A program made the position numbers and the translations under genes. Shown here piece after piece: positions 27,039 to 36,377 of a DNA stretch of 64,000 bases. The stretch is from Butyrivibrio sp. LB2008 (GTDB lineage Bacteria; Bacillota; Clostridia; Lachnospirales; Lachnospiraceae): positions 1-64,000 of the forward strand of contig NZ_KK211306.1 in NCBI RefSeq assembly GCF_000621565.1, in the 5' to 3' direction. Below the pieces are notes generated by a model. It saw nothing but the letters and a program-made list of their open reading frames with translations. It was not told where the DNA came from and ran no database searches. Positions within the stretch are counted from its first letter, which is position 1. Every line of letters begins with the position of its first letter.

Positions 27039-27070
27039 TCTTAATCGCTTTTAAGCTAATTATATGTACA

Positions 27071-28072
27071 TTATTCTGTTTTTGATTCATCCTCCGGCTC
27101 TTTTTCAGAAATCTCTTTTGTATCAATTTCCGATCCGGTCTCAGATTTATCTTTCGTTTCTTTTTCTTCCGAATCTTTCTCATCTGCCGTATCTGTGCCT
27201 GTTGCCGTCACTTTAGACAGTCTCACGCGTGTGATCACCTCTGCAATAACAGCAAATACAAAGCAGCATGCTCCGATCAGCATTGATACCGGTATATGAG
27301 TCCCTGTCACATAGAGCTGATCCGTTCTCACATACTCGATCCAGGTTCTTCCGATTCCGTATCCACCAAGATAAAGCAAAACGATCTCACCGTCAAACTT
27401 CTTGTGCTTTGTATAAAGAAGCACTATCGCAAGAAGCCCGAGATTCCACAAACTTTCATAAAGAAACGTCGGCGCAACCTGAATATAATTGGCGCCATCC
27501 ATGTGCTGTATCATAAGATCGGATATATCACTGCCTCTGACCATCTCAACAGGAAGTCTCATCGCAAGAAGCCCATTGGTATACTCACCAAAAACCTCTC
27601 TGTTAGTGAAGTTACCCCATCTTCCGATTGCCTGTCCCAAAAGAAGTCCCGGCATAACCGTATCTGCAAGTCTCAAAAACTTGCACTTCTTAACTCTTGA
27701 AAAGATATAGATCGTAGTGAACCCGGCAATAACACCGCCATAAATAGCAAGTCCGCCGTTTCTTATCGCAAGAATGCTCAGAAGATCATCCTTGTAGCTA
27801 TCCCAGGAGAAAATTACATAATATAATCTCGCTCCTATTATGGAAAAGATAATTACATAAACCGCAAGATCCCAGTAAATATCAGGATCCTGATCAGTTT
27901 TCTTGGCAACCTTCGCTATAAGGAAAAGAGCCAGCAAAAAGCCCATTCCTATAATTACTCCATAGAGTGCAATTGTAAATCCGAAAACTTCAAAGCTCTT
28001 GGGGACATTACTCAGATAAATATTCAGGTTAGGAAAAGCAATGTCCATTTTCCCCATATCGCCAGCAGTCAT
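27071..28072 (-). CDS. lgt: Prolipoprotein diacylglyceryl transferase
   Basis: Membrane enzyme that attaches diacylglycerol to the lipobox Cys of prolipoproteins, the first step of lipoprotein maturation (the window itself encodes several lipoproteins). Seven helices. Conserved YGVIIGMGFLLA, NGGLAIYGGVIAG and the signature GRWGNFTNREVFG are present. The last 50 residues form a highly charged Glu/Lys/Asp tail not needed for catalysis. Start at 28072 after GGGAGGAG. It follows ychF by 14 bases, so the two are probably co-transcribed. Confidence 0.95.
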   Translation of the reverse strand: MTAGDMGKMDIAFPNLNIYLSNVPKSFEVFGFTIALYGVIIGMGFLLALFLIAKVAKKTDQDPDIYWDLAVYVIIFSIIGARLYYVIFSWDSYKDDLLSILAIRNGGLAIYGGVIAGFTTIYIFSRVKKCKFLRLADTVMPGLLLGQAIGRWGNFTNREVFGEYTNGLLAMRLPVEMVRGSDISDLMIQHMDGANYIQVAPTFLYESLWNLGLLAIVLLYTKHKKFDGEIVLLYLGGYGIGRTWIEYVRTDQLYVTGTHIPVSMLIGACCFVFAVIAEVITRVRLSKVTATGTDTADEKDSEEKETKDKSETGSEIDTKEISEKEPEDESKTE

Positions 28073-28086
28073 ATTGCTCCTCCCTA

Positions 28087-29184
28087 TTAAACATTAAATC
28101 TGAACAGAATCACATCTCCATCCTGGACTACGTACTCTTTTCCTTCCATACGCACAAGTCCCTTCTCTTTTGCTGCCGCAATAGAGCCTTCGCGAAGAAG
28201 ATCCTGATAATTGATAACTTCCGCCTTGATAAAGCCTCTCTCAAAGTCAGTATGGATCTTACCTGCTGCCTGAGGAGCCTTTGTTCCGATCTTGATTGTC
28301 CAAGCTCTTGTCTCATCTTCACCTGATGTAAGGAAGCTCATAAGGCCAAGTGTCTTGTAACTTGCAGCGATGAGCTTATCAAGTCCTGACTCTGTAAGTC
28401 CCATGCTCTCAAGGAACTCTGCCTTCTCACCCTCATCAAGCTCTGAGATCTCAGCTTCGATCTGTGCACTGATAACAAACACTTCGCTGTGTGACTTTGA
28501 TGCAAGTTCTCTTACAGCCGCAACATACTGATTTGAAGCACCGTCATCGGCGAGATCTTCATCCTTTACATTTGCAGCGTAGATAACAGGCTTCCATGTA
28601 AGAAGATCAAGACTGTTTACAAAAGCGAGCTCTTCCGGATCTTCAAATTCAAGTTCTCTAGCCATCTTGTCAGCTTCAAGAACCTCTTTTATCTTATTTA
28701 ATGTCTCGAGCTCTTTGGCTGCGGTCTTATCCATTCTTGCTGTCTTTGCAGTCTTAGCGATTCTGCGCTCAAGAACTTCAAGATCGGCAAATACAAGTTC
28801 TAAGTTAATTGTCTCTATATCACGTGTGGGATCAACACTTCCGTCAACGTGAACAACGTTAGGATCTTCAAAACATCTTACAACGTGCACAATAGCATCA
28901 GTCTCACGTATATTTGCAAGGAACTGGTTTCCGAGTCCCTCACCCTTAGATGCTCCCTTAACAAGTCCTGCAATATCAACGAATTCTATAGTTGCAGGCG
29001 TAACCTTCTTTGAATGATAAAGATCACCGAGCTGCTTAAGCCTGTTATCCGGAACAGCAACAACGCCCACGTTAGGGTCAATCGTAGCAAACGGATAGTT
29101 CGCAGCAAGCGCTCCTGCATTTGTAAGTGAATTAAAGAGTGTACTCTTTCCGACGTTCGGAAGTCCCACGATTCCTAGTTTCAT
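28087..29184 (-). CDS. ychF: Obg-family ATPase/GTPase YchF
   Basis: Ribosome-associated P-loop NTPase of the YchF/OLA1 family. G1 is [16 protein letters not shown]3 is [19 protein letters not shown], and the YchF-specific NxxE motif region appears as [10 protein letters not shown] coiled-coil insert (about residues 130-170) and a C-terminal TGS domain ([14 protein letters not shown]) complete the 365-residue protein, a normal length. Start after GGAGG. Confidence 0.96.
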   Translation of the reverse strand: MKLGIVGLPNVGKSTLFNSLTNAGALAANYPFATIDPNVGVVAVPDNRLKQLGDLYHSKKVTPATIEFVDIAGLVKGASKGEGLGNQFLANIRETDAIVHVVRCFEDPNVVHVDGSVDPTRDIETINLELVFADLEVLERRIAKTAKTARMDKTAAKELETLNKIKEVLEADKMARELEFEDPEELAFVNSLDLLTWKPVIYAANVKDEDLADDGASNQYVAAVRELASKSHSEVFVISAQIEAEISELDEGEKAEFLESMGLTESGLDKLIAASYKTLGLMSFLTSGEDETRAWTIKIGTKAPQAAGKIHTDFERGFIKAEVINYQDLLREGSIAAAKEKGLVRMEGKEYVVQDGDVILFRFNV

Positions 29185-29199
29185 TTTTATTCCTCCATG

Positions 29200-29220
29200 C
29201 CCGTAAATACGGGTTTTTTT
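29200..29220 (+). terminator. Hairpin with T-tract in the ychF leader (plus orientation)
   Basis: CCCGTA-AA-TACGGG followed by seven T on the plus strand. No plus-strand gene precedes it. On the minus strand the hairpin lies just upstream of the ychF ribosome binding site. Confidence 0.5.
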
Positions 29221-29308
29221 GTTTCACCATGTCTGATTTTCGCAATTTTTACGCCAGAAATGATAAGTTTTTATTATTTTTTTACTCCCCAAAATTTTGG
29301 TGTAAAAA

Positions 29309-29330
29309 AACAAGGCAACTTAAACTGCCT
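29309..29330 (-). terminator. Terminator overlapping the integrase stop codon
   Basis: On the minus strand AGGCA-GTTTAAGT-TGCCT, then TTGTTTTTTT. The stop codon lies in the loop. Confidence 0.65.
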
Positions 29331-30492
29331 GAAACTGCATCATCGCAACCTGTAATGAATCGTCTGTAACATGTACATAAGTATCCATTGTGGTTGACAA
29401 CTGTGCATGTCCTAAAATCTTCTGTAAAGACTTAGGATTAACTCCTCTTTCGACGCATCTGGTTGCGAAAGTATGTCTCAACGCATGCATGCTGAATGGC
29501 TTAATATCAGCCTTTCTGCAAAGCTTCTCCAGATTGGTATCATACGTTGAATTCTTGGTTGGCTCGCCGGTACGGCAGTTGATAAAAATCAAATCCTGCA
29601 TGCACACTTCGCGTACCAAACCGGTTCTGGGATCTCTGAATGTAAGTACCCGAGACAGTACCGGCGATTCCTTTCTGGTCTCCCTTTTAATATATAACTC
29701 GAAAAGAATATCATACGCTTCATTGGTAAGAGGAATGGTTCTAAATGCTGACATCGTCTTAGGCGGGCCGACTCTCCAGGCTCCGCTCTCATAACGATAT
29801 TCCATCGTCTTATCAACTGTAAGCGTTCTCTTTACTCTGTCAAAGTTATCCCAGGTAAGACCTACCAGTTCACCCGTTCTTAATCCCGTTTGCAATACTA
29901 AGCGAAAAGCCTTGGCATTGCTGTTCTTGTCGGCATACGCAAGGAAAATGTTCTGTTCCTCTAAATCCAAGAATCGAATCGGCTTCTTCATCTTGTTACA
30001 TTTGAAATCAACACCATCCAGCGGATGCCTCGTAATCAAGTCGTTCTTCAATGCTGATTTAAACATAGAGCCTATACAGATGTATGTCTGATAGATGGTG
30101 GATTTCGCGTAATATGGTTCCATATTATTTAAAATCTGCTGGCAATGCATTGCCTTCACATCTACTAAGAGCATATCACCGATCGCATTCTTTACATCGC
30201 TGTAATAACGATCTGTATAGTTACGAATGGTATTGGGTGACAGGTTGCTCTTGAAAGTCTTCAACCAGTAATGAAACCATTGGTCTACCGTCATGGTATA
30301 CTCTATGGATTCTTCACCTTCCTGCTCATCCTGAAGCTTGTTTCTCATATACCACTTTCTTGCATCAGCAACAGTATCGAAACACTTCTCTACTCTACGT
30401 CCTCTTCTGCTTGTAAATCGTGCCGAGTAGCGACCATCTTTGCGTTGCATGATGCCTTCGCCCATCTCCCGGCCTCTTAAATCTTTTCCCAT
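29320..30492 (-). CDS. Tyrosine integrase, Tn916 type
   Basis: Site-specific recombinase of a mobile element. The 390-residue protein has a Tn916 Int-like N-terminal arm-binding domain (RKDGRYSARFTSRRGRRVEKCF), a SAM-like core-binding domain (about residues 70-170) and the catalytic domain with Arg in LQTGLRTGELVGLTW, HxxR in MHALRHTFATR, GH in LGHAQLSTTMDT and Tyr in TYVHVTDD. All five catalytic residues appear intact. Start at 30492 after AAGGAG. The excisionase-fusion gene lies upstream, as expected for int/xis modules, but no conjugation genes are present. Confidence 0.93.
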   Translation of the reverse strand: MGKDLRGREMGEGIMQRKDGRYSARFTSRRGRRVEKCFDTVADARKWYMRNKLQDEQEGEESIEYTMTVDQWFHYWLKTFKSNLSPNTIRNYTDRYYSDVKNAIGDMLLVDVKAMHCQQILNNMEPYYAKSTIYQTYICIGSMFKSALKNDLITRHPLDGVDFKCNKMKKPIRFLDLEEQNIFLAYADKNSNAKAFRLVLQTGLRTGELVGLTWDNFDRVKRTLTVDKTMEYRYESGAWRVGPPKTMSAFRTIPLTNEAYDILFELYIKRETRKESPVLSRVLTFRDPRTGLVREVCMQDLIFINCRTGEPTKNSTYDTNLEKLCRKADIKPFSMHALRHTFATRCVERGVNPKSLQKILGHAQLSTTMDTYVHVTDDSLQVAMMQFQAV

Positions 30493-30578
30493 AAAACGCT
30501 CCTTTTCATATTAAAAAGAGCATCCTCATGCGTATAACAAAATAACACAGAAACGCGATATTTTCAAGCATAGCACAA

Positions 30579-31205
30579 CTACATCAAGCTGATGCCACGC
30601 AAATACTCATCGAATGCTTCTCTCTTGATCAAAACCTTTTTTCCCACCTTAAACGAAAACTTTGTCATGGGATCTTTGCACAATTCCCTGATGCGATTGA
30701 CACCTATATTGGAATATTCTGCAGCTTCCTCAACGGTTAGGGAAACCTTGTACCATATCGGTACGCCAATTCCGCTACTTTTTTCACTCCCCAAACCGAA
30801 AGAATCCAGTATTTCTGCGGCTTTGCCCCTGGCGTAATTTACGCCACTTGCTGGCGTAAAAAGCCCCAATTGTATCTGCAATGTCTTATCTATATGGGAA
30901 ATCATGAATTTATCATTTAAATGTCCTATATACCGTGCCAACTTGCCGCGGCTAATTGTAGTTATCTGTTCAGCCATGGATGCCGATTCCTCATCTAATC
31001 CTCCCATATGATCCAGGATGGCATGTGTCGGGAATCCTTTGCTCCTATGAATTTTGGTTGTAATTGGTATCACGGTGATTGTTGGTGAATATCTGTTACC
31101 TTTATTATTCTGAACGACGATTACAGGCCGTTCTCCTCGCTGTACAGACCCTATATTATCTCCCAAGTCTGCCAAATATATATCACCACGTTTTATCTCT
31201 TTCAT
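30579..31205 (-). CDS. MazF/PemK-like toxin fused to an excisionase HTH
   Basis: The N-terminal domain (about residues 1-115 from the chosen start) is a MazF/PemK endoribonuclease fold: IKRGDIYLADLG, RGERPVIVVQNN, TVIPITTK and AEQITTISRGKL. These are the family's RNA-binding/catalytic motifs. The C-terminal domain (about residues 140-208) is an excisionase-family winged HTH (SLTVEEAAEYSNIGVNRIREL, KKVLIKREAFDEYL). The start is the ATG at 31205 with GGAGAG upstream; an in-frame start at 31286 would begin inside the upstream terminator. The gene follows a structured leader ending in a strong terminator and precedes the integrase. No separate protein antitoxin is visible. Whether it is toxic, or acts only as a recombination directionality factor, is unknown. 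Confidence 0.82.
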   Translation of the reverse strand: MKEIKRGDIYLADLGDNIGSVQRGERPVIVVQNNKGNRYSPTITVIPITTKIHRSKGFPTHAILDHMGGLDEESASMAEQITTISRGKLARYIGHLNDKFMISHIDKTLQIQLGLFTPASGVNYARGKAAEILDSFGLGSEKSSGIGVPIWYKVSLTVEEAAEYSNIGVNRIRELCKDPMTKFSFKVGKKVLIKREAFDEYLRGISLM

Positions 31206-31232
31206 ATGTGTATTCTCTCCTATAATTATGAA

Positions 31233-31278
31233 GTAAAAAGAAGGCACCCACTGCCAGTACACAGCGGAATACCTTCTT
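31233..31278 (-). terminator. Strong terminator between the leader and the MazF-Xis gene
   Basis: On the minus strand AAGAAGG..CGCTG..CAGTG..CCTTCTT forms a two-part stem followed by TTTTTAC. It ends 28 nt before the ATG. Confidence 0.88.
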
Positions 31279-31541
31279 AAAATCAAACAGTTATATGTTC
31301 TCCTATTTGCCCACGGCGCCCCGGAGATTACGGGAAATCACTAAGCGGCTGCAGCACAGCTCCATAGGCTCACCCCTTCCTGCGGTTCTCGCAAGACCGC
31401 TCCCATTACGATGAGTTGTGGCTGAGCGGAAGTATCATTATACCCGTAGTTGTCATCGCCAGTGCCGGTGCTACCGACATTCCAGTGAGGCTATATCGCG
31501 CAAGGCGTACCTTTGGGGCTACATACTACAGGAACGTACTT
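31279..31541 (-). ncRNA. Candidate structured leader/antitoxin RNA
   Basis: About 260 nt of GC-rich sequence, clearly richer in GC than its surroundings, with several short stems such as GCGGT..ACCGC (about 31382-31400). It is bounded upstream by a promoter and downstream by an intrinsic terminator. No convincing reading frame or tandem repeat is present. I do not recognise a known RNA family. Confidence 0.5.
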
Positions 31542-31547
31542 AGTGAA

Positions 31548-31576
31548 TGTATATTCTCTTGTCAAAGTACAGACAA
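31548..31576 (-). promoter_or_regulatory. Promoter for the leader RNA and MazF-Xis gene
   Basis: -35 TTGTCT (31571-31576), 17-bp spacer, -10 TATACA (31548-31553). Confidence 0.55.
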
Positions 31577-31639
31577 GGGAAAATCCCTTCACTAATAACT
31601 ACAGAAATAAGGGGAATAATAAGTCTATTTAAAAAAATA

Positions 31640-31680
31640 AAAACAGCTTTCACCTATACTATAAGTGAAAGCCGCAAAAA
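31640..31680 (-). terminator. Terminator after the Rpn gene remnant
   Basis: On the minus strand a GGCTTTCAC/GTGAAAGCT stem is followed by GTTTTTATTTTTTT. Confidence 0.8.
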
Positions 31681-31731
31681 CTTAATCATAAAAAATCATT
31701 TTAAACACCGATAATTCAGCTGTGTCATATA

Positions 31732-31940
31732 TTATTCTTCAGAATAGATATTATATTTTTCCATAAGAGCTTCAATGACATCGTCTTCAGCAGTCAGGGC
31801 AAGCGTAAAATCATCAGACTCTTTTGGAATAGCCCTAAGAAGTAGCTGATATTCTTTTCGTCCTTCTTTTTTTCCTTCTTCAATTTTCTCTCTATCTCTC
31901 ATCAGAAGTGTCATGTACTCCACCTCCCATTTCTCATTGC
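31732..31940 (-). pseudogene. C-terminal part of a split Rpn-family nuclease/transposase gene
   Basis: In frame from 31940 this encodes NEKWEVEYMTLLMRDREK and then a charged tail to YNIYSEE. This is the typical C-terminus of Rpn (PD-(D/E)XK) proteins of this bacterial group. The matching N-terminal part is at 37374-37895. Joining them at the GCAA present on both sides of the 31941-37398 segment gives VVKR-NEKWEVEYM without a frameshift. A GTG at 31923 would allow a 63-residue peptide, but this is a gene fragment. Confidence 0.85.
31937..31940. repeat. GCAA junction repeat, right copy
   Basis: TTGC on the plus strand (GCAA in the sense of the Rpn gene) borders the inserted segment; the other copy is at 37399-37402. 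Either a short target duplication or microhomology. Confidence 0.6.
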
Positions 31941-33281
31941 TTATTTATTTCCTTCTCTCAATTTATCATCTGCTTCTTTTGTAAATTCTGGAATTGGTTG
32001 ACCTGTCACTATACCATTAGCAACAATCCACTGAGCATCCCAATAATTATTTACACCGATTGGTGCAAAGTAAATGTGCTTTGAAAGTTCATTCATTAAT
32101 TCAACTTCCTGCAATCCATTCTGTTCAACTCTCTGACGTCTATTATAATCCAGCTGCATCTCGTATGCCATTCTTGCAAAAGCTGCTGCCCCCTCTGGAT
32201 TTGCACTCGTTACAGGAATTGCAAAGCCTGCAATACTTCCTCCGCTGCTATATGCCTCTCCAGATGGTCCAGTCGGAAGTGGTGCCCATCCCACTTCATA
32301 ATCGCACTCATAAACCGATTTTGCAGCAAAACCATACTCACATGTCATCGCAAGCTTTCCACTCTTAAATGCTTCTACAAAATCTACTCCTGGCTGCTGT
32401 ATATACTTGCTTTTACAATATCCATCCTGAAGAAATTCGAAAGTTTCCTTAGCTTCACTACTCGCATAATTGCTATGAACTTTACCCTCATCGTCGTAAA
32501 CTAAAGCAGTAGTGCCATCTGCATTTAGCACTTGAACATAAAATGAATCCCACCAGCCAAAGCCATAAATATCATTTTCTCCATCACCATCGGTGTCTTC
32601 TGCCATTTTAGTTCCAACCTCTTTAAAGGTATCCCAGTTCCAATTCCCCTCCTCAAAATATTCCGAAGGCGTTTTCACACCTTTTTGTTCAAAAAGGGTC
32701 TTATTGTAACTAATTACTACAGGATTAGCATCTGCCCCCATCGCATATGGAGTTCCTCCAAAAGTGAAAGCTGTTGTTACATTATCATACCAGAAATCAT
32801 CGTCCAAATTTACATGCTTAGACACATCCTGTACAATTCCATCGTTTGCATATCGTGGGAAATTCTGATCATTTGCCTGAACCAAATCACAGACCTCACC
32901 CTTTTCAACCATTTCAGTTGTTTTGTTGATCATTTCACCCCAGCCTACGCCATATACAGTTACAGTACCACCATACATTTGCTCAAAGGCTTCTTTTGTT
33001 GACCATACAAGGTTAAATGCATTGGAATCATTTGCTTTAAAATTCTCCCACTCTTCTTCTGACATATCCCAAACAATCACCAAATTCGGATTATCTAAAT
33101 GCTGTGGTAAAATATAAACATCTCTTGCACTAACAGTCTCAGACTGTTCAGTTTGCTCTGGCTGCTGTGAACTCTCTTCTATACCAGCTTCTGTTTTAGG
33201 AGCGGCATTGTCAGTTCCACACGAACAAAGCGATATAACGCAGCCCGTTGCCAATATACATGATATAATTTTTCTCTTCAT
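31941..33281 (-). CDS. Solute-binding lipoprotein, sugar-type family 1
   Basis: Extracellular ligand-binding protein of ABC-importer type. The start at 33281 (MKRKIISCILATG) has GGAG upstream; the signal peptide ends in a lipobox with the acylated Cys in CVISLCSC. The body matches SBP_bac_1-like proteins (NLVIVWDMSEEEWENFKAND, MYGGTVTVYGVGW, NKTLFEQKGVKTPSEYFEEG). No permease or ATPase is nearby; instead it follows a chemotaxis receptor by 13 bases, so it may present ligand to that receptor. Its stop codon lies exactly at the border of the inserted segment, so its native 3' end may have been altered. Confidence 0.87.
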   Translation of the reverse strand: MKRKIISCILATGCVISLCSCGTDNAAPKTEAGIEESSQQPEQTEQSETVSARDVYILPQHLDNPNLVIVWDMSEEEWENFKANDSNAFNLVWSTKEAFEQMYGGTVTVYGVGWGEMINKTTEMVEKGEVCDLVQANDQNFPRYANDGIVQDVSKHVNLDDDFWYDNVTTAFTFGGTPYAMGADANPVVISYNKTLFEQKGVKTPSEYFEEGNWNWDTFKEVGTKMAEDTDGDGENDIYGFGWWDSFYVQVLNADGTTALVYDDEGKVHSNYASSEAKETFEFLQDGYCKSKYIQQPGVDFVEAFKSGKLAMTCEYGFAAKSVYECDYEVGWAPLPTGPSGEAYSSGGSIAGFAIPVTSANPEGAAAFARMAYEMQLDYNRRQRVEQNGLQEVELMNELSKHIYFAPIGVNNYWDAQWIVANGIVTGQPIPEFTKEADDKLREGNK

Positions 33282-33294
33282 ATTACATCTCCAG

Positions 33295-35034
33295 TTAAAA
33301 TTTAACAAATCTATCAGTTTCAACTTTTAATTGTCTTGCTACTTCATTATTTCCGTGCATCTGTTCATCGATATTTTCCATCTTTCTTACCAAATCATAT
33401 GTATTATCCGCTGCATTCGAAATTGCTTTTGCACCTTCATCAACTGCTGATGTAATTCCTTCAATTGCCTCTTTGATACCTCCTACCAAATCCTTCAAAT
33501 CAATAGACATTTTATTAAATTTATGTACAACACTATCTACGTAAGCTGCATCTTCTCTATATTTTTGTCCACTTGATACGAAACCGTCGTAATCAGGCAA
33601 GATTGTTTCATTAACGTACGTAATAATCTCGTCTGAGCTCTTAATTAATTCTTTAACTGCAACTGTTACCATATCATTGATATTCTGAATATTACTTGCT
33701 GTATCTCTACTTGAATCAGCCAACTGTCTAATTTCATCTGCAACAACTGCAAAACCTTTTCCTGCTTCTCCTGCACGAGCAGCCTCGATGGAAGCATTTA
33801 ATGCAAGTAAGTTTGTCTGAGATGAAATACTTAAAATCTCATCTGTCAAACCATTAACCTTCTCTACACTCTTTGATTCTTCAATCGCTTCCTGGAGAGC
33901 GCTTAATATATCTCCCATAATTATATTTGTATTTTTCTTATTTTCTTCAGCCGTTCTCTCAAGCTCATCGGCTCTATTTCTCATTTCCTGAACGTATCCA
34001 GATAAGTCTTCTGATACACTCGCCAAATCAGCAACATGTGCGTCAACATTTGCTGCATTCTCATTTACACCAGTTGTAGTAGCTGATATCTCTTCCATAG
34101 AAGCAGATAACTCCTCCATAACAGATGAAATATCACAAGCATTTTCATTTGCTGTAGTCACATTGTGAGCAACATTTCCAACGATCTTGTCAAGCTCAGA
34201 TGAATTTGAAATAATACTCTTCATCGTTCTCTGTAAAGCTTCAATAAACTCATTGATACCTTTACCCATCTGACCAACTTCATCTGTACCCTTAACTTCA
34301 ATTCTTCTTGTCAAATCTCCTCTATTATCCGAGATTTCATCTACAATGTGCTGCAATGTCTCATGTGTTTTCTCTAATGGCTTAATAACTGTTCTCTTGC
34401 AAACAATAAAGCAAAGTACTGTTAAAATAACAGCAAGTAATAAAATAATCAAGCTTATATTAATTGAAGCACTGTACGCTCCTCTATTCTTGCGAACGGC
34501 TTCACCCATTTCCTGCTTGTTTGCTTCACGCATCTGGTTAGCCATTGTATTTACATCACTTCCCTGAGCCTTTAACTCAACGTTTGCCATTCCCTGAGCT
34601 GTTGTATATTGATACGATGAACTACATGTAATTACTGTATTAAAGGTGTCCATAAAAGTATCATATTTCTGCTTATACTGCTCATATAAAGCAGCATCTC
34701 CATTATTTGCTTTTAATACTGTTTCATATTTCGAACATGTTTCAGCCAAACGCGCTGTAACAGTTTCAATTTCTGCCTCTACTGACTTTTTCATTTCTAC
34801 ATCAGTAGCTGTACAGTGAGAATAGGCTAATTTCTGTAAAGCCTCAACATCAGTCGAAATATCCCCCAGCAACGACATACTTTCTGCATAATAACCAGAA
34901 ATCCTCTCATCTGCGTTTTTCATCTGCGTCAAACTAGAAATCGATGATAAAAACGTAATAACTAATAATAGTACCAGCATAAACATTGGAACCATTATTT
35001 TCATCCTAATATTCAAGTTTTCCATTGCCTTCAT
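33295..35034 (-). CDS. Methyl-accepting chemotaxis protein
   Basis: Transmembrane chemoreceptor signalling to CheA. The 579-residue protein has TM1 (about residues 12-32), a periplasm-side four-helix-bundle sensor (about 33-190), TM2 (about 193-215), HAMP ([18 protein letters not shown]), and a signalling domain with the conserved hairpin tip region [20 protein letters not shown]. There is no obvious C-terminal pentapeptide tether. Start at 35034 after AAGGAGAGAAGG. The solute-binding lipoprotein gene follows directly, suggesting a receptor-ligand protein pair. Confidence 0.93.
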   Translation of the reverse strand: MKAMENLNIRMKIMVPMFMLVLLLVITFLSSISSLTQMKNADERISGYYAESMSLLGDISTDVEALQKLAYSHCTATDVEMKKSVEAEIETVTARLAETCSKYETVLKANNGDAALYEQYKQKYDTFMDTFNTVITCSSSYQYTTAQGMANVELKAQGSDVNTMANQMREANKQEMGEAVRKNRGAYSASINISLIILLLAVILTVLCFIVCKRTVIKPLEKTHETLQHIVDEISDNRGDLTRRIEVKGTDEVGQMGKGINEFIEALQRTMKSIISNSSELDKIVGNVAHNVTTANENACDISSVMEELSASMEEISATTTGVNENAANVDAHVADLASVSEDLSGYVQEMRNRADELERTAEENKKNTNIIMGDILSALQEAIEESKSVEKVNGLTDEILSISSQTNLLALNASIEAARAGEAGKGFAVVADEIRQLADSSRDTASNIQNINDMVTVAVKELIKSSDEIITYVNETILPDYDGFVSSGQKYREDAAYVDSVVHKFNKMSIDLKDLVGGIKEAIEGITSAVDEGAKAISNAADNTYDLVRKMENIDEQMHGNNEVARQLKVETDRFVKF

Positions 35035-35131
35035 AAATACCTTCTCTCCTTTACTTCAACACAGCTTGTTACATATGACAATTCATTTCATTCATTTCAA
35101 ATTACATGCTTCGCCAAATGTAATAACTTCA

Positions 35132-35235
35132 TGTAAACGGCAAGTAAAAACCAGCAAATTTTGGCACTTTATTTCCAGCGTTTTTTGGCAGTTAAGAACC
35201 AGCAGTTTTTGGCAGTTAAAATCCGCCACTTTTTC
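35132..35235. repeat. IS21-type distal end with repeated binding sites
   Basis: Starting at TGTAAACGGC, a block of about 22-24 nt recurs roughly three to four times with variation (AACCAGCA..TTTTGGCA, TTTTTTGGCAGTTAAG, TTTTTGGCAGTTAAAAT). Such multiple terminal repeats are characteristic of IS21 ends. Confidence 0.65.
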
Positions 35236-35270
35236 ATAGCACCCACGGATTTCTCCGTGGGTATTTTTTT
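35235..35270. terminator. Hairpin with T-tract beside istB
   Basis: CACCCACGGA-TTTC-TCCGTGGGTATTTTTTT on the plus strand, between istB and the IS end. Confidence 0.6.
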
Positions 35271-35282
35271 AGATTATACGAA

Positions 35283-36377
35283 CTACTCTGCAAGACAGGC
35301 ATCAAGGTCTAATTCTTCAAATGTTGAGCTTGGCTTAGGATGTCTGAGTTCCTCTTTTTCTTCTTCACTTAGACTTTCGAACCACCTGTTTTCTTCCTCT
35401 ATATCTCTTATTGTACTGATGAAATCAAGTGGCCAACCATCCTCCCGATACCCATTATAAGGATTGTCGTATGGACTGTTGCCAGCTGCCACCCAATCCT
35501 CTAATTCTTTCATTTCTTCTTCAGTGATGTCTTTATTTTCACGTTTATATTTATGCAGCTGTTCTCTTAGAATTGCGCGTAATTCTGCGGATACGTTTTT
35601 CTTAAATCTCATCTTTACCATCCTCCTTAGAAATGATTTTCGATTCTCAAGTCTATAACTTTTTCCTGACATCTTTATCCTGTCACACTGATAGGAAAGT
35701 CTATCAAGGATTGCTGTTGCTAGAGCGGGATCATCTAAGAATTCGGCCCACTCCTCAAACCCTTTGTTTGTCGTAATGATGATAGACGTTTGTTCCTGTA
35801 GATCTGATATCAGCTGAAAAAATAGATTTCCCTCCATCGCTGTTATTGGGAGATAGCCTACTTCATCTATAACAAGAAGATGAGATTTCTTTATCCTATT
35901 TAGTTTTGTCTTACTACGTCGATCTATTTCAGCAGTTTTTAAGCACTGCATAAGTGACTGCATGGTTGTATAGCTTGATTTATATCCGCGTTCACACGCG
36001 TGATAAGCAAGAGCTATGGCAAGGTGTGTCTTACCTACACCTGGAGGTCCTGAAAGAATCAGATTATAAACTCCATCTATCCATGTCAGTTCCGCCAGTT
36101 GATTAAACTGCTTCTTTGATATTGATTTACAAAAGCCAAGATCAAAGTCTTTAAGATACTTAGGATATGGAAATCCTGCCTCCTTAATTCTTTTTTCCTG
36201 AGCTTTATCCTGCCGATATTTAATCTCGGCACTTAGTACATCGTTGAGGAAGGTTGCATACGTCTGTTGCGATTCCTCAGCCGCATGTACTAGCTGTTCT
36301 ACTGTATTTTTAGTCTGTATTAAGCCAAGTGTTTTTGCATTGGCTTTTAACATTAAAAGGTTAAATCCATCATCCAT
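35283..36377 (-). CDS. istB: IS21-family helper ATPase IstB
   Basis: AAA+ ATPase that assists the IstA transposase. Walker A is LSGPPGVGKTHLAIALAYHA, Walker B is SHLLVIDEVGYLPI, sensor 1 is TSIIITTNKGFEEW, with the arginine-containing ILDRLSYQCDRI. At about 364 residues it is longer than usual IstB (about 250). The extra 100-residue C-terminal region is acidic (EEEMKELEDWVAAGNSPYDN) and not part of the ATPase fold. The start at 36377 (MDDGFNLLML) overlaps the istA stop by eight bases. Confidence 0.92.
   Translation of the reverse strand: MDDGFNLLMLKANAKTLGLIQTKNTVEQLVHAAEESQQTYATFLNDVLSAEIKYRQDKAQEKRIKEAGFPYPKYLKDFDLGFCKSISKKQFNQLAELTWIDGVYNLILSGPPGVGKTHLAIALAYHACERGYKSSYTTMQSLMQCLKTAEIDRRSKTKLNRIKKSHLLVIDEVGYLPITAMEGNLFFQLISDLQEQTSIIITTNKGFEEWAEFLDDPALATAILDRLSYQCDRIKMSGKSYRLENRKSFLRRMVKMRFKKNVSAELRAILREQLHKYKRENKDITEEEMKELEDWVAAGNSPYDNPYNGYREDGWPLDFISTIRDIEEENRWFESLSEEEKEELRHPKPSSTFEELDLDACLAE

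Noticed and set aside
29270..31625. Defined attachment sites of the Tn916-type integrase element
   Set aside because: TTACTCCCC (about 29281) and an inverted TTATTCCCC (about 31610) are similar, but the match is short and no direct repeat of convincing length was found.
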